A stretch of 15,910 nt of DNA from NCBI GenBank assembly GCA_902497025.1, contig CABVDJ010000040.1:1-15910 (forward strand). Direction: 5' to 3'. Position numbers and translations under genes: made by a program. This document shows positions 1-5,801 of this stretch, piece by piece. Numbering within the stretch: the stretch's first letter is position 1; each line of letters opens with the position of its first letter. The notes under the pieces are model-generated. The model did no database searches and was not told the DNA's origin. It worked only from the letters and a program-made list of their open reading frames with translations. The DNA comes from an uncultured Collinsella sp. GTDB lineage: Bacteria; Actinomycetota; Coriobacteriia; Coriobacteriales; Coriobacteriaceae.

Positions 1-1459
1 CCTCGGCGAGCTTCATCGCGACCTTGATGCCGCAGTTCGCGAGGATCTTCCTGCGGCCGTCTTTCTCGCCGTACTTGTTGAGCTGGGATACGTCCTGCGT
101 CGCGCCGACCCAGAAAACACCGTAGCTGCGTCCTAGGCTGAGGAGCGCGGGCAGGCACTCGACGCGGGGGAGGTTGCCCCACTCGTCGCCGAGTATCTGC
201 ACGGGGCGGGGGAGTTTTCCGCCGTTCACGTCCGCGACCGCCTGGACCGAAGCCCAGAGCTGCGAGAGGAATATCGCCGCTATGCAGTTGTAGGGGGAGC
301 CCTCGTCGAGCACGTGGAGGAAGACGGCACTCTTCTCCGTGAGCACCGTTCGCGGGTCGATGTCGGAGCCAGAGGTCATCCATGCGACCGGCGCGGACGA
401 GAACGGGCGGAGTGCCACCTTGAGCGTCGAGAGGATGCTCCTGAGCTCGTTGCCGCCCGAGGAGACGAACTGCGACGCCCTGCCCTTGGCGGGGTGACCG
501 CTCGGCAGGGAGCGGAAGACGGCCTTCAGAGGCTCGGCCGGGTCGTCGCCCTCGGCCTCGGTGCCACGGTCCAAGACCTCGCAGACGGTCGCGAGGTGCC
601 TCGATCCCTCGGGACACTCGTCAGACATGGAGACCAGCAGGACTAGGGCCGAGAGCAGGCCCCTGGCCGATGCCGTCCAGTGCGAACCCTTGCCCTTCTC
701 GTCATCCTGCACCACGAGCTCCGCGATGGCGTCCGCCGCCTGCTCGGCCTCCTGGTCGCGCCCCTCGGCATGGAGGTCGAGAACCTGCTTGAGCGGGTTG
801 AACCTCTGGCCGCGATAGGGGTGCTGCGTATCGAGCAGGAGGACGCGGTAGCCACGACGGGCAAGCTCATCGCCCGTGAGCTCTATGAGCTCGTTCTTCA
901 CGTCTGAGACGACGAGGGTCGCGGGCTCGGAGCCGTTGGAGGCGTCGCCGTAGCTGAGCAGGTCGATTGAGGGGAGGTAGAGGAAGCGTGATTTACCTGA
1001 CCCAGTGGCCCCTGATACGAAAATCATCTTCTTCGGCTCGTAGAAATAGCAGGGCTTACCGCGATATTTGGTGAAACCGTAGACGAACCCGCGCGACGAG
1101 GGGTTCGTCGAGCCGCCCCATGTCATGGACCCCTTCACGACCTCACGACCCGTCTTGACGTGGGCGTCGCCGAGCACGCCGCCGTCCTCGGCTCGTGATT
1201 TGAGGGCGCTTGAGTAGGCAATGAGGGCGCAGGTGCAGAGTGCAAGGAGGAAGACGAACAAGGCCCCGAGGGGATGGGTGACGAACCCGTCCGAGAGCCA
1301 CCAGCCGAGGACGGTCTCCGCGTCGAACGTTGTGGGAATTGCCGATGCGTCGAGTCCGTACCCGGCGACGAGCATGTCGATGGGGGCGGCGAGTACGGGG
1401 CATGCGAGGATCGCTAGGAAAAGGGATGATAGGAGCGCTGTGAGCATCTTGGTTTTCAT
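1..1459 (-). CDS. VirD4/TraG-type conjugative coupling protein (3' end cut by window edge)
   Basis: This inner-membrane ATPase would bring the relaxase-DNA complex to a type IV secretion channel. The visible 486 residues begin with two hydrophobic segments (about 5-30 and 62-86), the usual membrane anchor of the family. A Walker A motif GATGSGKS follows at 150-157, then SDVKNEL at 185-191 (the family's D-x-K-x-E-like stretch), a Walker B region ILGDEWGNLP around 422-431, and a TQDVSQLNKYG segment near 454-464 like the conserved Q-rich motif of TraG proteins. The frame is open to base 1, so the C-terminus is missing. The ATG overlaps the mobC stop codon by four bases (ATGA). The upstream ribosome site is weak, so translation is probably coupled to mobC. 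The assignment to the TraG/VirD4 superfamily is firm, but a gene name cannot be fixed. Confidence 0.92.
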   Translation of the reverse strand, partial: MKTKMLTALLSSLFLAILACPVLAAPIDMLVAGYGLDASAIPTTFDAETVLGWWLSDGFVTHPLGALFVFLLALCTCALIAYSSALKSRAEDGGVLGDAHVKTGREVVKGSMTWGGSTNPSSRGFVYGFTKYRGKPCYFYEPKKMIFVSGATGSGKSRFLYLPSIDLLSYGDASNGSEPATLVVSDVKNELIELTGDELARRGYRVLLLDTQHPYRGQRFNPLKQVLDLHAEGRDQEAEQAADAIAELVVQDDEKGKGSHWTASARGLLSALVLLVSMSDECPEGSRHLATVCEVLDRGTEAEGDDPAEPLKAVFRSLPSGHPAKGRASQFVSSGGNELRSILSTLKVALRPFSSAPVAWMTSGSDIDPRTVLTEKSAVFLHVLDEGSPYNCIAAIFLSQLWASVQAVADVNGGKLPRPVQILGDEWGNLPRVECLPALLSLGRSYGVFWVGATQDVSQLNKYGEKDGRRKILANCGIKVAMKLAE

Positions 1460-1806
1460 GATAGTTCTCGATTCTTGGAGATGAGGTTTGAAAGCTGCGA
1501 GGCCGTGCTCGACACCAGTCGGACGGCCTCCGTGAGCTGTCGGGCCGTCTGCGCATCCACGCCATAGGCGTTTGCGGCATGGACGGCCTGGTTGAGGTTT
1601 CCGCCCTGTTTCTTCATCTGGTGGAGGATTTGCCGCAAGGTCGCCTCGTCGGCGACCTTGACGGGCTTCTGCCCGATGCGGAGGGCAGCTTCGCGCATGA
1701 ACGTCGATGGGGCCATGTCAAAAGAGGAGGAGCGCGCCATGATGACGGCACGCTCCTCCTCGGTCATGCGGACGTTGATATGCGCGGTCTTGCTGTTGCC
1801 GCGCAT
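1456..1806 (-). CDS. mobC: MobC-like relaxosome accessory protein
   Basis: This 116-residue protein fits the MobC family, which binds near oriT and helps the relaxase melt and nick DNA. Residues about 7-45 (AHINVRMTEEERAVIMARS onward) read as a ribbon-helix-helix DNA-binding fold. The C-terminal half holds the family's KKQGGNLNQAVHAAN stretch and a helical tail. A strong Shine-Dalgarno AGGAGG, 8 bases before the ATG, lies inside the end of the helicase gene. The stop overlaps the start of the coupling-protein gene as ATGA. MobC is usually followed by its relaxase gene, but here the coupling protein follows directly. The relaxase is therefore either further left or supplied by another element. 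Confidence 0.85.
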   Translation of the reverse strand: MRGNSKTAHINVRMTEEERAVIMARSSSFDMAPSTFMREAALRIGQKPVKVADEATLRQILHQMKKQGGNLNQAVHAANAYGVDAQTARQLTEAVRLVSSTASQLSNLISKNRELS

Positions 1807-1809
1807 GGC

Positions 1810-2694
1810 CTAGCCCTCCTGGTCATAGAAGGTGGCATGGGGCGCGTCGAAGGTGAGCTTGGCGCTCCCAAGCGTGCCATAGCGTGCCTTAAGGACGCGA
1901 ACGAGCAGGGGACGAACATCTAGCTCTGAGTTGTACCTCCGCTCCTTCTTGTCCCTGCCGTCGACCTGCAGGAAGAGAGCGTTGTCGGAGCCGTAGTCGA
2001 TACCCTGCGAGCCAGCGAAGACGTTGAGCTCGGTGTTCGCATCGTTGTACTTATCGCGCGCGACGCTGCTTATCAGGAAAACGGGGACGTCATACGTCCG
2101 GGCGATGTTGCCCAGGGCTTGGACGCAAGCGGTGATGACAACGCGTTCTTCCGCGCGAACATTGAAATTGGTTGCTGCAATGAGTTGAAGGTAATCCACA
2201 AAAACGGCAGGGCGCTGCCCACGTTCGTGAATGCAATCACCGATGCAACGCCCGAGATCTTCCATGGACGTTTGGCTGTCCATGATGCACGAGTTAGGTG
2301 CTACGGTCTCGGCGTAGATGGCGCAGGCGTGCTCAAATGCCTCCCTCTTCTCGGGAATGGTCCCGGTCGTCTCGGAAAGGCTGAAGTCTCCGTTGCCGAG
2401 GCGCGTGATGCCCTTCTGGGCGATGCGATACGCGGGGAGTTCCGCGGAATAGAAGACGGTGGGCACGCCTTGGGATGCGAGGTCGTCGGAGATGGTCTTG
2501 AGGAGCGTCGTCTTGCCGGCAGCGGGTGCCGCTCCGACTATGGTCAGGATTCCGGGTACGACGCCTCCGATGAGCTTGTCGAGAGAGGGGAGGCTGCGTA
2601 TATGAGCCATGGGCTTACGCCCGTTCATTTCCTCGATATAGGTCTTGAGCTGATCGGCTTCGACGTTGAATGAGCTATTGGCTACAGGCTGCAC
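1810..2694 (-). CDS. DnaB/RepA-like hexameric helicase ATPase
   Basis: This 294-residue RecA-fold ATPase resembles the C-terminal motor of DnaB and has no DnaB N-terminal primase-binding domain. Walker A is GAAPAAGKT at 54-62. A SAE at 83-85 sits where DnaB has its catalytic glutamate. Walker B is VFVDYLQLI at 164-172, close to the DnaB signature. LISSVAR at 207-213 matches the H3 sensor region with Ser in place of the usual Gln. KARYGTLG at 269-276 matches the Lys/Arg finger loop. Length and architecture recall stand-alone plasmid helicases such as RSF1010 RepA, so the element may replicate briefly after excision (inference). The start is GTG, chosen because GGAGGT lies 9 bases upstream. It overlaps the preceding gene by 13 bases. 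An accessory role in transfer is the alternative. Confidence 0.82.
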   Translation of the reverse strand: MQPVANSSFNVEADQLKTYIEEMNGRKPMAHIRSLPSLDKLIGGVVPGILTIVGAAPAAGKTTLLKTISDDLASQGVPTVFYSAELPAYRIAQKGITRLGNGDFSLSETTGTIPEKREAFEHACAIYAETVAPNSCIMDSQTSMEDLGRCIGDCIHERGQRPAVFVDYLQLIAATNFNVRAEERVVITACVQALGNIARTYDVPVFLISSVARDKYNDANTELNVFAGSQGIDYGSDNALFLQVDGRDKKERRYNSELDVRPLLVRVLKARYGTLGSAKLTFDAPHATFYDQEG

Positions 2695-2927
2695 GGATCC
2701 GACACCTCCAACTCGTGAAGGTACTCAAAAAAGCTGGACTCGATGACGAAGAGGCGGCTATGAAGCTTGAGGCAGCGACCGCTCTCTTTCATGAGCGATG
2801 CGGCGGCAACCTCCCCAAGCCCGGTCAGCTCACGAATCTCGGTGACGCCGAGCAGACGCTCGCGTCCCAGAACGACGCGAGGAGGAGCGGGTACGATACC
2901 CGCTTTGGGAACAGCGGAATCTATCAT
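2682..2927 (-). CDS. Small excisionase-like helix-turn-helix protein
   Basis: This is an 81-residue protein. The ATG at 2927 is preceded by AAAGGAG with 8 bases of spacing. The same frame is open about 150 bases further upstream, but without a ribosome site, so I reject the longer form. Residues about 25-72 (GVTEIRELTGLGEVAAASL, then a CLKLHSRLFVIESSFFEYL stretch) look like the winged helix-turn-helix of MerR/Xis-type excisionases: an N-terminal recognition helix, then a beta-wing ending in a residue series that directs a DNA contact. Such proteins bend attachment-site DNA to favour excision and often repress their own promoter. It heads the helicase-mobC-coupling protein operon, linking excision to replication and transfer. 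It could instead be a plain transcriptional regulator of the operon. Confidence 0.62.
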   Translation of the reverse strand: MIDSAVPKAGIVPAPPRVVLGRERLLGVTEIRELTGLGEVAAASLMKESGRCLKLHSRLFVIESSFFEYLHELEVSDPCSL

Positions 2928-2952
2928 GGTAGAATCTCCTTTGGTCTGCTCA

Positions 2953-3003
2953 CTCCTCCCCACCTCAGTTTGGCGACTAGAGGGGAGGGGTGGGCGGCTT
3001 TTT
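2953..3003 (+). terminator. Possible hairpin plus T-run in the divergent intergenic region
   Basis: CTCCTCCCC at 2953-2961 can pair with GGGGAGGGG at 2982-2990 (one G-T pair). A competing stem pairs CCCACC 2959-2964 with GGTGGG 2989-2994. A TTTTT run at 2999-3003 follows in the rightward direction. It could stop antisense transcription entering from the left. On the other strand it would be a hairpin in the leader of the leftward operon. The long loop and the alternative pairing make this weak. Confidence 0.25.
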
Positions 3004-3107
3004 GTTTCTATGGCCTTCTTCGGGCACCTCCATTCCGGCATTCGCTTATCTGTGCAATTCGATGATACTGCTTCTGGCAATCGAGGCGCTGAAGATTCAG
3101 AAAAAGT

Positions 3108-3123
3108 TCCGAAAAGTTTCGGA
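3108..3123. promoter_or_regulatory. 16-bp operator-like palindrome
   Basis: TCCGAAA-AG-TTTCGGA is a perfect 7-bp inverted repeat. It lies just upstream of the likely promoter of the unknown rightward gene and in the control region of the divergent excisionase operon. A second inverted pair, CGCTTATC at 3043-3050 and GATAAGCG at 3122-3129, overlaps its edge. Symmetry and position suggest a dimeric regulator's site. No cognate regulator can be named. Confidence 0.4.
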
Positions 3124-3130
3124 TAAGCGC

Positions 3131-3157
3131 TTTTACCTCGAAAAACAGGGTTATACT
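3131..3157 (+). promoter_or_regulatory. Likely promoter of the unknown rightward gene
   Basis: TATACT at 3152-3157 is a good -10 box, placing transcription start near 3164, about 20 bases before the ATG. The only -35-like sequence is TTTTAC at 3131-3136 with a short 15-base spacer, so activation by a regulator at the adjacent palindrome is possible. Confidence 0.4.
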
Positions 3158-3184
3158 TGCAATGAAAATCGATTGGAGGATGAA

Positions 3185-3931
3185 ATGGAACGTTCCAGGA
3201 AACCGAAAAAACGAAAGTTTGGGACGACCGTCCTTGAACAGACCGATGACAACATCAGCATGTTCAAGGAACAACATCCGCAAGAGTTTAAGACTCCGGG
3301 GGAAGTGGTCGACCTTCTCGCGAGTCTCTGTCTCCGCGTCAACAAGGGTGCGGCTGCAGAGCTGAGTGCTTTTTGTGCGCAACGGGTCAAGTCTATTCAG
3401 GATGAGCTTAGTGGATATGGCGATGCTGAGTCCCTGTCGCTCGCTGCCGACGATTTAAACGACAAGCTCTCTTATTACAAGGCTCTTCGTAACCATATGC
3501 TGCGATTTGTTCCGCAAGACAGCCTTGTTGATAAGGGGCCGTCAATGAAACGCGTGGACCTGCGAGGTGGCTCGTATCTCGTTGTCCCCGACGATTGGCC
3601 TGTGGTCAATGAGCCAAACGCCTCATCATGCGACTATGCTTTCGTCCTTGAAGTGCGGAACGCAAGCGATGCAATTCCGCACTATGTTTATCTTTCCTCA
3701 AGGGAAGCCTGTCCTACGGATGAGGTGCTTAACGCAATAGCTGATAAATGGCCGGGGATTCGTGATGTCCAGAGTTCTCAGGTCGAGCCGATCTATGACA
3801 AGGACGGCGCGATTCTGAATGCCGACGAATGGACGAAGGCACCTATAATCGGCGTCTTCCCCATTCGCGACGCCTCATCGTTTTCCTGGGAGGATAAAGC
3901 TCCATATGGAGCGATGGTCTATCGCCATTAG
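3185..3931 (+). CDS. Protein of unknown function, 248 residues, divergent cargo gene
   Basis: I do not recognise this protein. The ATG at 3185 is chosen because GGAGG lies at 3175-3179, and upstream in-frame starts lack a ribosome site. The N-terminus is strongly basic (MERSRKPKKRKFG). Residues about 30-110 look helical and amphipathic. From about 120 the composition turns to a mixed beta pattern (YLVVPDDWPVV, YAFVLEVRN, HYVYLSSREA, APIIGVFPIRD), suggesting a small alpha/beta or beta-sheet domain. There is no signal peptide, membrane span or nucleotide-binding motif. The gene is the only one in the element reading rightward and looks less GC-rich than the chromosomal genes. It sits between the excisionase operon and the integrase, a usual place for a regulator, entry-exclusion or defence cargo, but no function can be assigned. 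Confidence 0.78.
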   Translation: MERSRKPKKRKFGTTVLEQTDDNISMFKEQHPQEFKTPGEVVDLLASLCLRVNKGAAAELSAFCAQRVKSIQDELSGYGDAESLSLAADDLNDKLSYYKALRNHMLRFVPQDSLVDKGPSMKRVDLRGGSYLVVPDDWPVVNEPNASSCDYAFVLEVRNASDAIPHYVYLSSREACPTDEVLNAIADKWPGIRDVQSSQVEPIYDKDGAILNADEWTKAPIIGVFPIRDASSFSWEDKAPYGAMVYRH

Positions 3932-3950
3932 TCCATCTATGTTCAAAGCA

Positions 3951-3983
3951 AGGGAAGGGCCGGGTATATCTCGGCCCTTCCTT
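3951..3983. terminator. Bidirectional terminator between convergent genes
   Basis: GGAAGGGCCG at 3953-3962 pairs perfectly with CGGCCCTTCC at 3972-3981 around a 9-base loop, with a CTTTA tail rightward and CCTTGCTTT leftward. It begins about 20 bases past the unknown gene's stop and reaches the integrase stop codon, so it likely serves both convergent genes. Confidence 0.75.
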
Positions 3984-5263
3984 TATGAATTGCTCTCTTG
4001 GGAAATGAGCTCGCCGAAGGCATCTGCTGCCTTACGATCGTTTGCCTCGATGGCGTGGGAGTAGATGGAGAGCGTCGTACTTGGAGATGCGTGTCCAAGT
4101 CTTGCCTGGACAGTCTTCACGTCCGCGCCTTCTCCGATTAGGAGCGTCGCTTGTGTGTGCCGCAGGGCGTGGGGGACGAGCCCACTGTATCCCGTGCCCC
4201 TCACGTGTTCTTTGCCGTTTCGCTGGAATCTTCTGGTGATATTGTTGTAGCTCCCAAAGCCGTTATCGACGCAGAAGTCGCGGAACCATCGGTCGAAGTT
4301 GTGGCCGTCTACGTTGACGACTGTGGCGTATATGTCATCCTCGATCGTGACGACCTTTATGCCGTTAACGATAGGCGTCTTGTCGTCCTGATCGAGAGTG
4401 TATCGGTTGAGCTGCGCCCGCTGTTCCAGCTTCCATTTGCTGAGATAGCAGGCCAGGGAGTCGTTGATTGCTATGGTGCGTCGGCTCATCTTCGATTTTG
4501 GCGGTCGGAGAGTCTTGTCATTGGTGAACTGCTTCGACACGCTCAACGTGCGCTGCCCAAGATCGATGTCGCCCCAAGTCAAGCCGAGCATTTCGCCGCG
4601 TCGGAGACCACATTGGAGCAAGAGCATGGTGCCCGTTGCCTTGGCCGACAGTGGTTCATCCATGAGGCAAGACAGAAATCGTGAAGCCTCGTCTGCCGTA
4701 AGCGGAGTTCTTTCCCTGTAAGTTGGTTTGGGAAGCTTGATTGGCGTGCATGGGTTACGAAGGATGAGCTCGTTGTCTACGGCGTCTTGGAGAATCTGTC
4801 GCAGTTTGACATGTGTCCCGTGTAGCTCGGCTTCGGACATTCCCTTTTTGCGGGCGTTTGCGTAGATGTGCCGTATATCGTCAGGGTGGAGGTCAGTAAG
4901 TCGAATATGGCCGAACATTTCTTGAATGTGGCTAATATAGTTGCCCTCACGGGCATAGGCGAGCGGTGACTTGAAGCCCTCTTCCCTTAGGCTGTGGAAG
5001 TTCTCGGCGTACTTTGCGACGGTGAGGTTTCCGTTGTCACGGACGACACCGGAGTTCAACTCCTCCTTGTATTCTTCCAAGGCTTTGCGGAGCATTGCCT
5101 GTTGTGTGCGTCTACTCACACCTTCGCAGTGCAGTGTTCTCTTGGATGAGTAGGCGTATTTGCCAGTCTTGGGGTCCTTGCCGAGGTTGAAGCGGTATTG
5201 GAACACCCCTTCTTTAACTTGATATACACTGCCGTTTCCGACGACTCGTGGTTTGGTGCTCAT
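3983..5263 (-). CDS. int: Tyrosine recombinase (integrase) of the element
   Basis: The enzyme would integrate the element at the tRNA attachment site and, with an excisionase, remove it. The 426-residue length is typical for phage and ICE integrases. Residues about 10-45 form a beta-rich arm-type DNA-binding domain (GSVYQVKEGVFQYRFNLGKD). About 80-170 is the SAM-like core-binding domain. About 185-420 is the catalytic domain, with GLRRGE giving Arg221, the likely beta-hairpin Lys in PKSKMSRRTI near 256-258, HALRH giving His365 and Arg368, LGH giving His391, and the nucleophile Tyr401 in SIYSHA. All catalytic residues are present, so it looks active. The ATG has AAGGAA 7 bases upstream, directly beside a long palindrome that may mask it. 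The gene reads away from the attachment site, about 215 bases distant. Confidence 0.95.
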   Translation of the reverse strand: MSTKPRVVGNGSVYQVKEGVFQYRFNLGKDPKTGKYAYSSKRTLHCEGVSRRTQQAMLRKALEEYKEELNSGVVRDNGNLTVAKYAENFHSLREEGFKSPLAYAREGNYISHIQEMFGHIRLTDLHPDDIRHIYANARKKGMSEAELHGTHVKLRQILQDAVDNELILRNPCTPIKLPKPTYRERTPLTADEASRFLSCLMDEPLSAKATGTMLLLQCGLRRGEMLGLTWGDIDLGQRTLSVSKQFTNDKTLRPPKSKMSRRTIAINDSLACYLSKWKLEQRAQLNRYTLDQDDKTPIVNGIKVVTIEDDIYATVVNVDGHNFDRWFRDFCVDNGFGSYNNITRRFQRNGKEHVRGTGYSGLVPHALRHTQATLLIGEGADVKTVQARLGHASPSTTLSIYSHAIEANDRKAADAFGELISQESNS

Positions 5264-5274
5264 GGTGGGATTCC

Positions 5275-5328
5275 TTGGGATTAGGCTAGGGGCAAGCCTT
5301 TAAAGGCTTGCCCCTAGCCTAATCCCAA
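5275..5328. repeat. Perfect 54-bp palindrome in the integrase leader
   Basis: Bases 5275-5301 and 5302-5328 are exact reverse complements, 27 bp each with no spacer, centred on TTTAAA. The outer edge lies 11 bases from the integrase start codon, and its last two bases touch the AAGGAA ribosome site. There is no T-run on either side, so it is not a classical terminator. It could form a leader hairpin that limits integrase translation, or a cruciform, or act as a protein-binding site. Confidence 0.93.
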
Positions 5329-5331
5329 AAA

Positions 5332-5371
5332 TCTACCCAAGCAAGAGTATCTGGGTAGAATTAGGGTAGAA
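5332..5371. repeat. Short repeats resembling integrase arm-type sites
   Basis: TCTACCCA at 5332-5339 is inverted relative to TGGGTAGA at 5352-5359. GGGTAGAA occurs at 5353-5360 and again at 5364-5371, one helical turn (11 bp) apart. The related ATTAGGGTAG at 5360-5369 matches ATTAGGCTAG at 5280-5289, and its reverse at 5314-5323 inside the palindrome, in 9 of 10 positions. Repeated short motifs between int and the attachment core are typical arm sites. Binding is inferred only. Confidence 0.5.
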
Positions 5372-5435
5372 AGTTTTTGAAGCCTATATCTCGCGATTCT
5401 TGAAATATGCCGTTTTACATGCGGTTATATGAAGT

Positions 5436-5463
5436 TGTATAAAATTATAAAACACCAGCTCAA
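5436..5463 (-). promoter_or_regulatory. int: Likely integrase promoter
   Basis: On the minus strand TTGAGC (5458-5463) is followed after 16 bases by TATACA (5436-5441). A nearby TATAAT overlaps the spacer. This AT-rich stretch lies about 175 bases upstream of int, so the transcript would carry a long leader containing the arm-like repeats and the palindrome. Confidence 0.45.
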
Positions 5464-5478
5464 ATAGAAATACAAGAC

Positions 5479-5523
5479 CTCCTAAAGCGGGTGTCGACGG
5501 TTCGAATCCGCCCGGGGGCACCA
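5479..5523 (+). other. Attachment-site junction: tRNA-Arg(CCU) 3' fragment
   Basis: The 45 bases fit tRNA positions 32-76 exactly. They give a 7-base anticodon loop CTCCTAA with anticodon CCT at 5481-5483, stem half AGCGG, five variable bases, T-arm GACGG-TTCGAAT-CCGCC, acceptor half CGGGGGC, then ACCA. Sequence upstream of 5479 does not pair with AGCGG, so the 5' half of the tRNA is absent. This is the displaced 3' end left when an element inserts with crossover in the anticodon loop. An A-C mismatch at positions 50/64 of the T-stem suggests relaxed selection. The tRNA identity rests on the anticodon alone. Confidence 0.75.
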
Positions 5524-5533
5524 GAAGATTATG

Positions 5534-5560
5534 ACGGCGTCGCGAGAGCGGCGCCGTTTC
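5534..5560 (+). terminator. tRNA-type intrinsic terminator
   Basis: ACGGCGTCGC at 5534-5543 pairs with GCGGCGCCGT at 5548-5557 (one G-T pair) around a GAGA tetraloop, followed by TTTC and TGGTTTG. It lies 10 bases after the tRNA fragment and is probably the original terminator of the tRNA gene. Confidence 0.7.
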
Positions 5561-5582
5561 TGGTTTGTGGGGACCGCCGGCA

Positions 5583-5605
5583 GGATTCGAGCCGTCGACA
5601 CCCGC
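5583..5605 (-). repeat. Inverted copy of the tRNA fragment's 3' part
   Basis: Read on the minus strand, these 23 bases match 5488-5510 (variable loop through T-loop of the fragment) with a single difference. The bases beyond do not restore a T-stem, so it is a relic rather than a tRNA gene. Confidence 0.6.
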
Positions 5606-5629
5606 GTCACCAATTTCCCCGCGGGGGGG

Positions 5630-5650
5630 TCGAATCCGCCCGGAGCACCA
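5630..5650 (+). repeat. Degraded second tRNA 3' tail
   Basis: TCGAATCCGCCCGG followed by AGCACCA repeats the T-loop-to-CCA end of the upstream fragment, with one base lost in the acceptor strand. A G replaces the first T of the T-loop. No 5' tRNA half can be built upstream. It is followed 10 bases later by its own terminator hairpin, like the first tail, so it may mark an older insertion or a decayed tRNA gene. Confidence 0.5.
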
Positions 5651-5660
5651 GAGATTTGTC

Positions 5661-5695
5661 GAGCCCGGTACCGCTACGGTGCCGGGCTCTTCTGG
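5661..5695 (+). terminator. Second tRNA-type hairpin terminator
   Basis: GAGCCCGGTACCG at 5661-5673 pairs with CGGTGCCGGGCTC at 5677-5689 (one T-G pair) around a CTA loop, followed by TTCTGGTTC. The short T tract makes terminator function likely but not certain. Confidence 0.6.
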
Positions 5696-5709
5696 TTCAA
5701 TGCCATGTC

Positions 5710-5749
5710 AAAAACGAAGCGCCCGCTTGCTGGGGGAGCAAGCGGGCGC
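5710..5749 (-). terminator. Terminator of the kinase/cell-wall operon
   Basis: A 13-bp perfect stem (5719-5731 with 5737-5749) surrounds a 5-base loop. On the minus strand it is followed by TTCGTTTTTG. It lies about 50 bases after the pknB stop and in the right direction for that operon. Confidence 0.85.
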
Positions 5750-5801
5750 CTGTGAGCGAATATGTTTGCGGCGAAAGCCGCGATAAGCGGTGGGGTGGCG
5801 A

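Larger units (their letters stand above)
1..5523. mobile_element. Right end of an integrative mobilizable or conjugative element
   Basis: This span carries an integrase, an excisionase-like protein, a helicase, MobC and a VirD4-type coupling protein. It ends in a tRNA 3' fragment at 5479-5523, next to an ordinary chromosomal operon. That is the usual layout of an element inserted in a tRNA gene, with the integrase next to one attachment site. No relaxase, type IV secretion ATPase or cargo beyond one unknown gene is visible, so the window cannot show whether it is self-transmissible or only mobilizable. The left boundary lies outside the window and should carry the intact tRNA. Confidence 0.82.

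Noticed and set aside
2928..3080. N-terminal extension of the excisionase-like protein
   Set aside because: The extended start lacks a ribosome site, the added sequence is repeat-like and low-complexity, and a strong AAAGGAG precedes the internal ATG at 2927.
5275..5328. Palindrome as an ordinary rho-independent terminator
   Set aside because: Neither side has a T-run, and it lies inside the int leader beside the ribosome site.
5479..5650. Intact functional tRNA gene
   Set aside because: No 5' half pairs with the anticodon stem or the acceptor strand of either tail, and the T-stem of the first has a mismatch.
5565..5786. Small rightward frames over the tRNA relics and hairpins
   Set aside because: They translate tRNA-tail and terminator sequence. 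This type of product is a well-known artefact beside tRNA genes.
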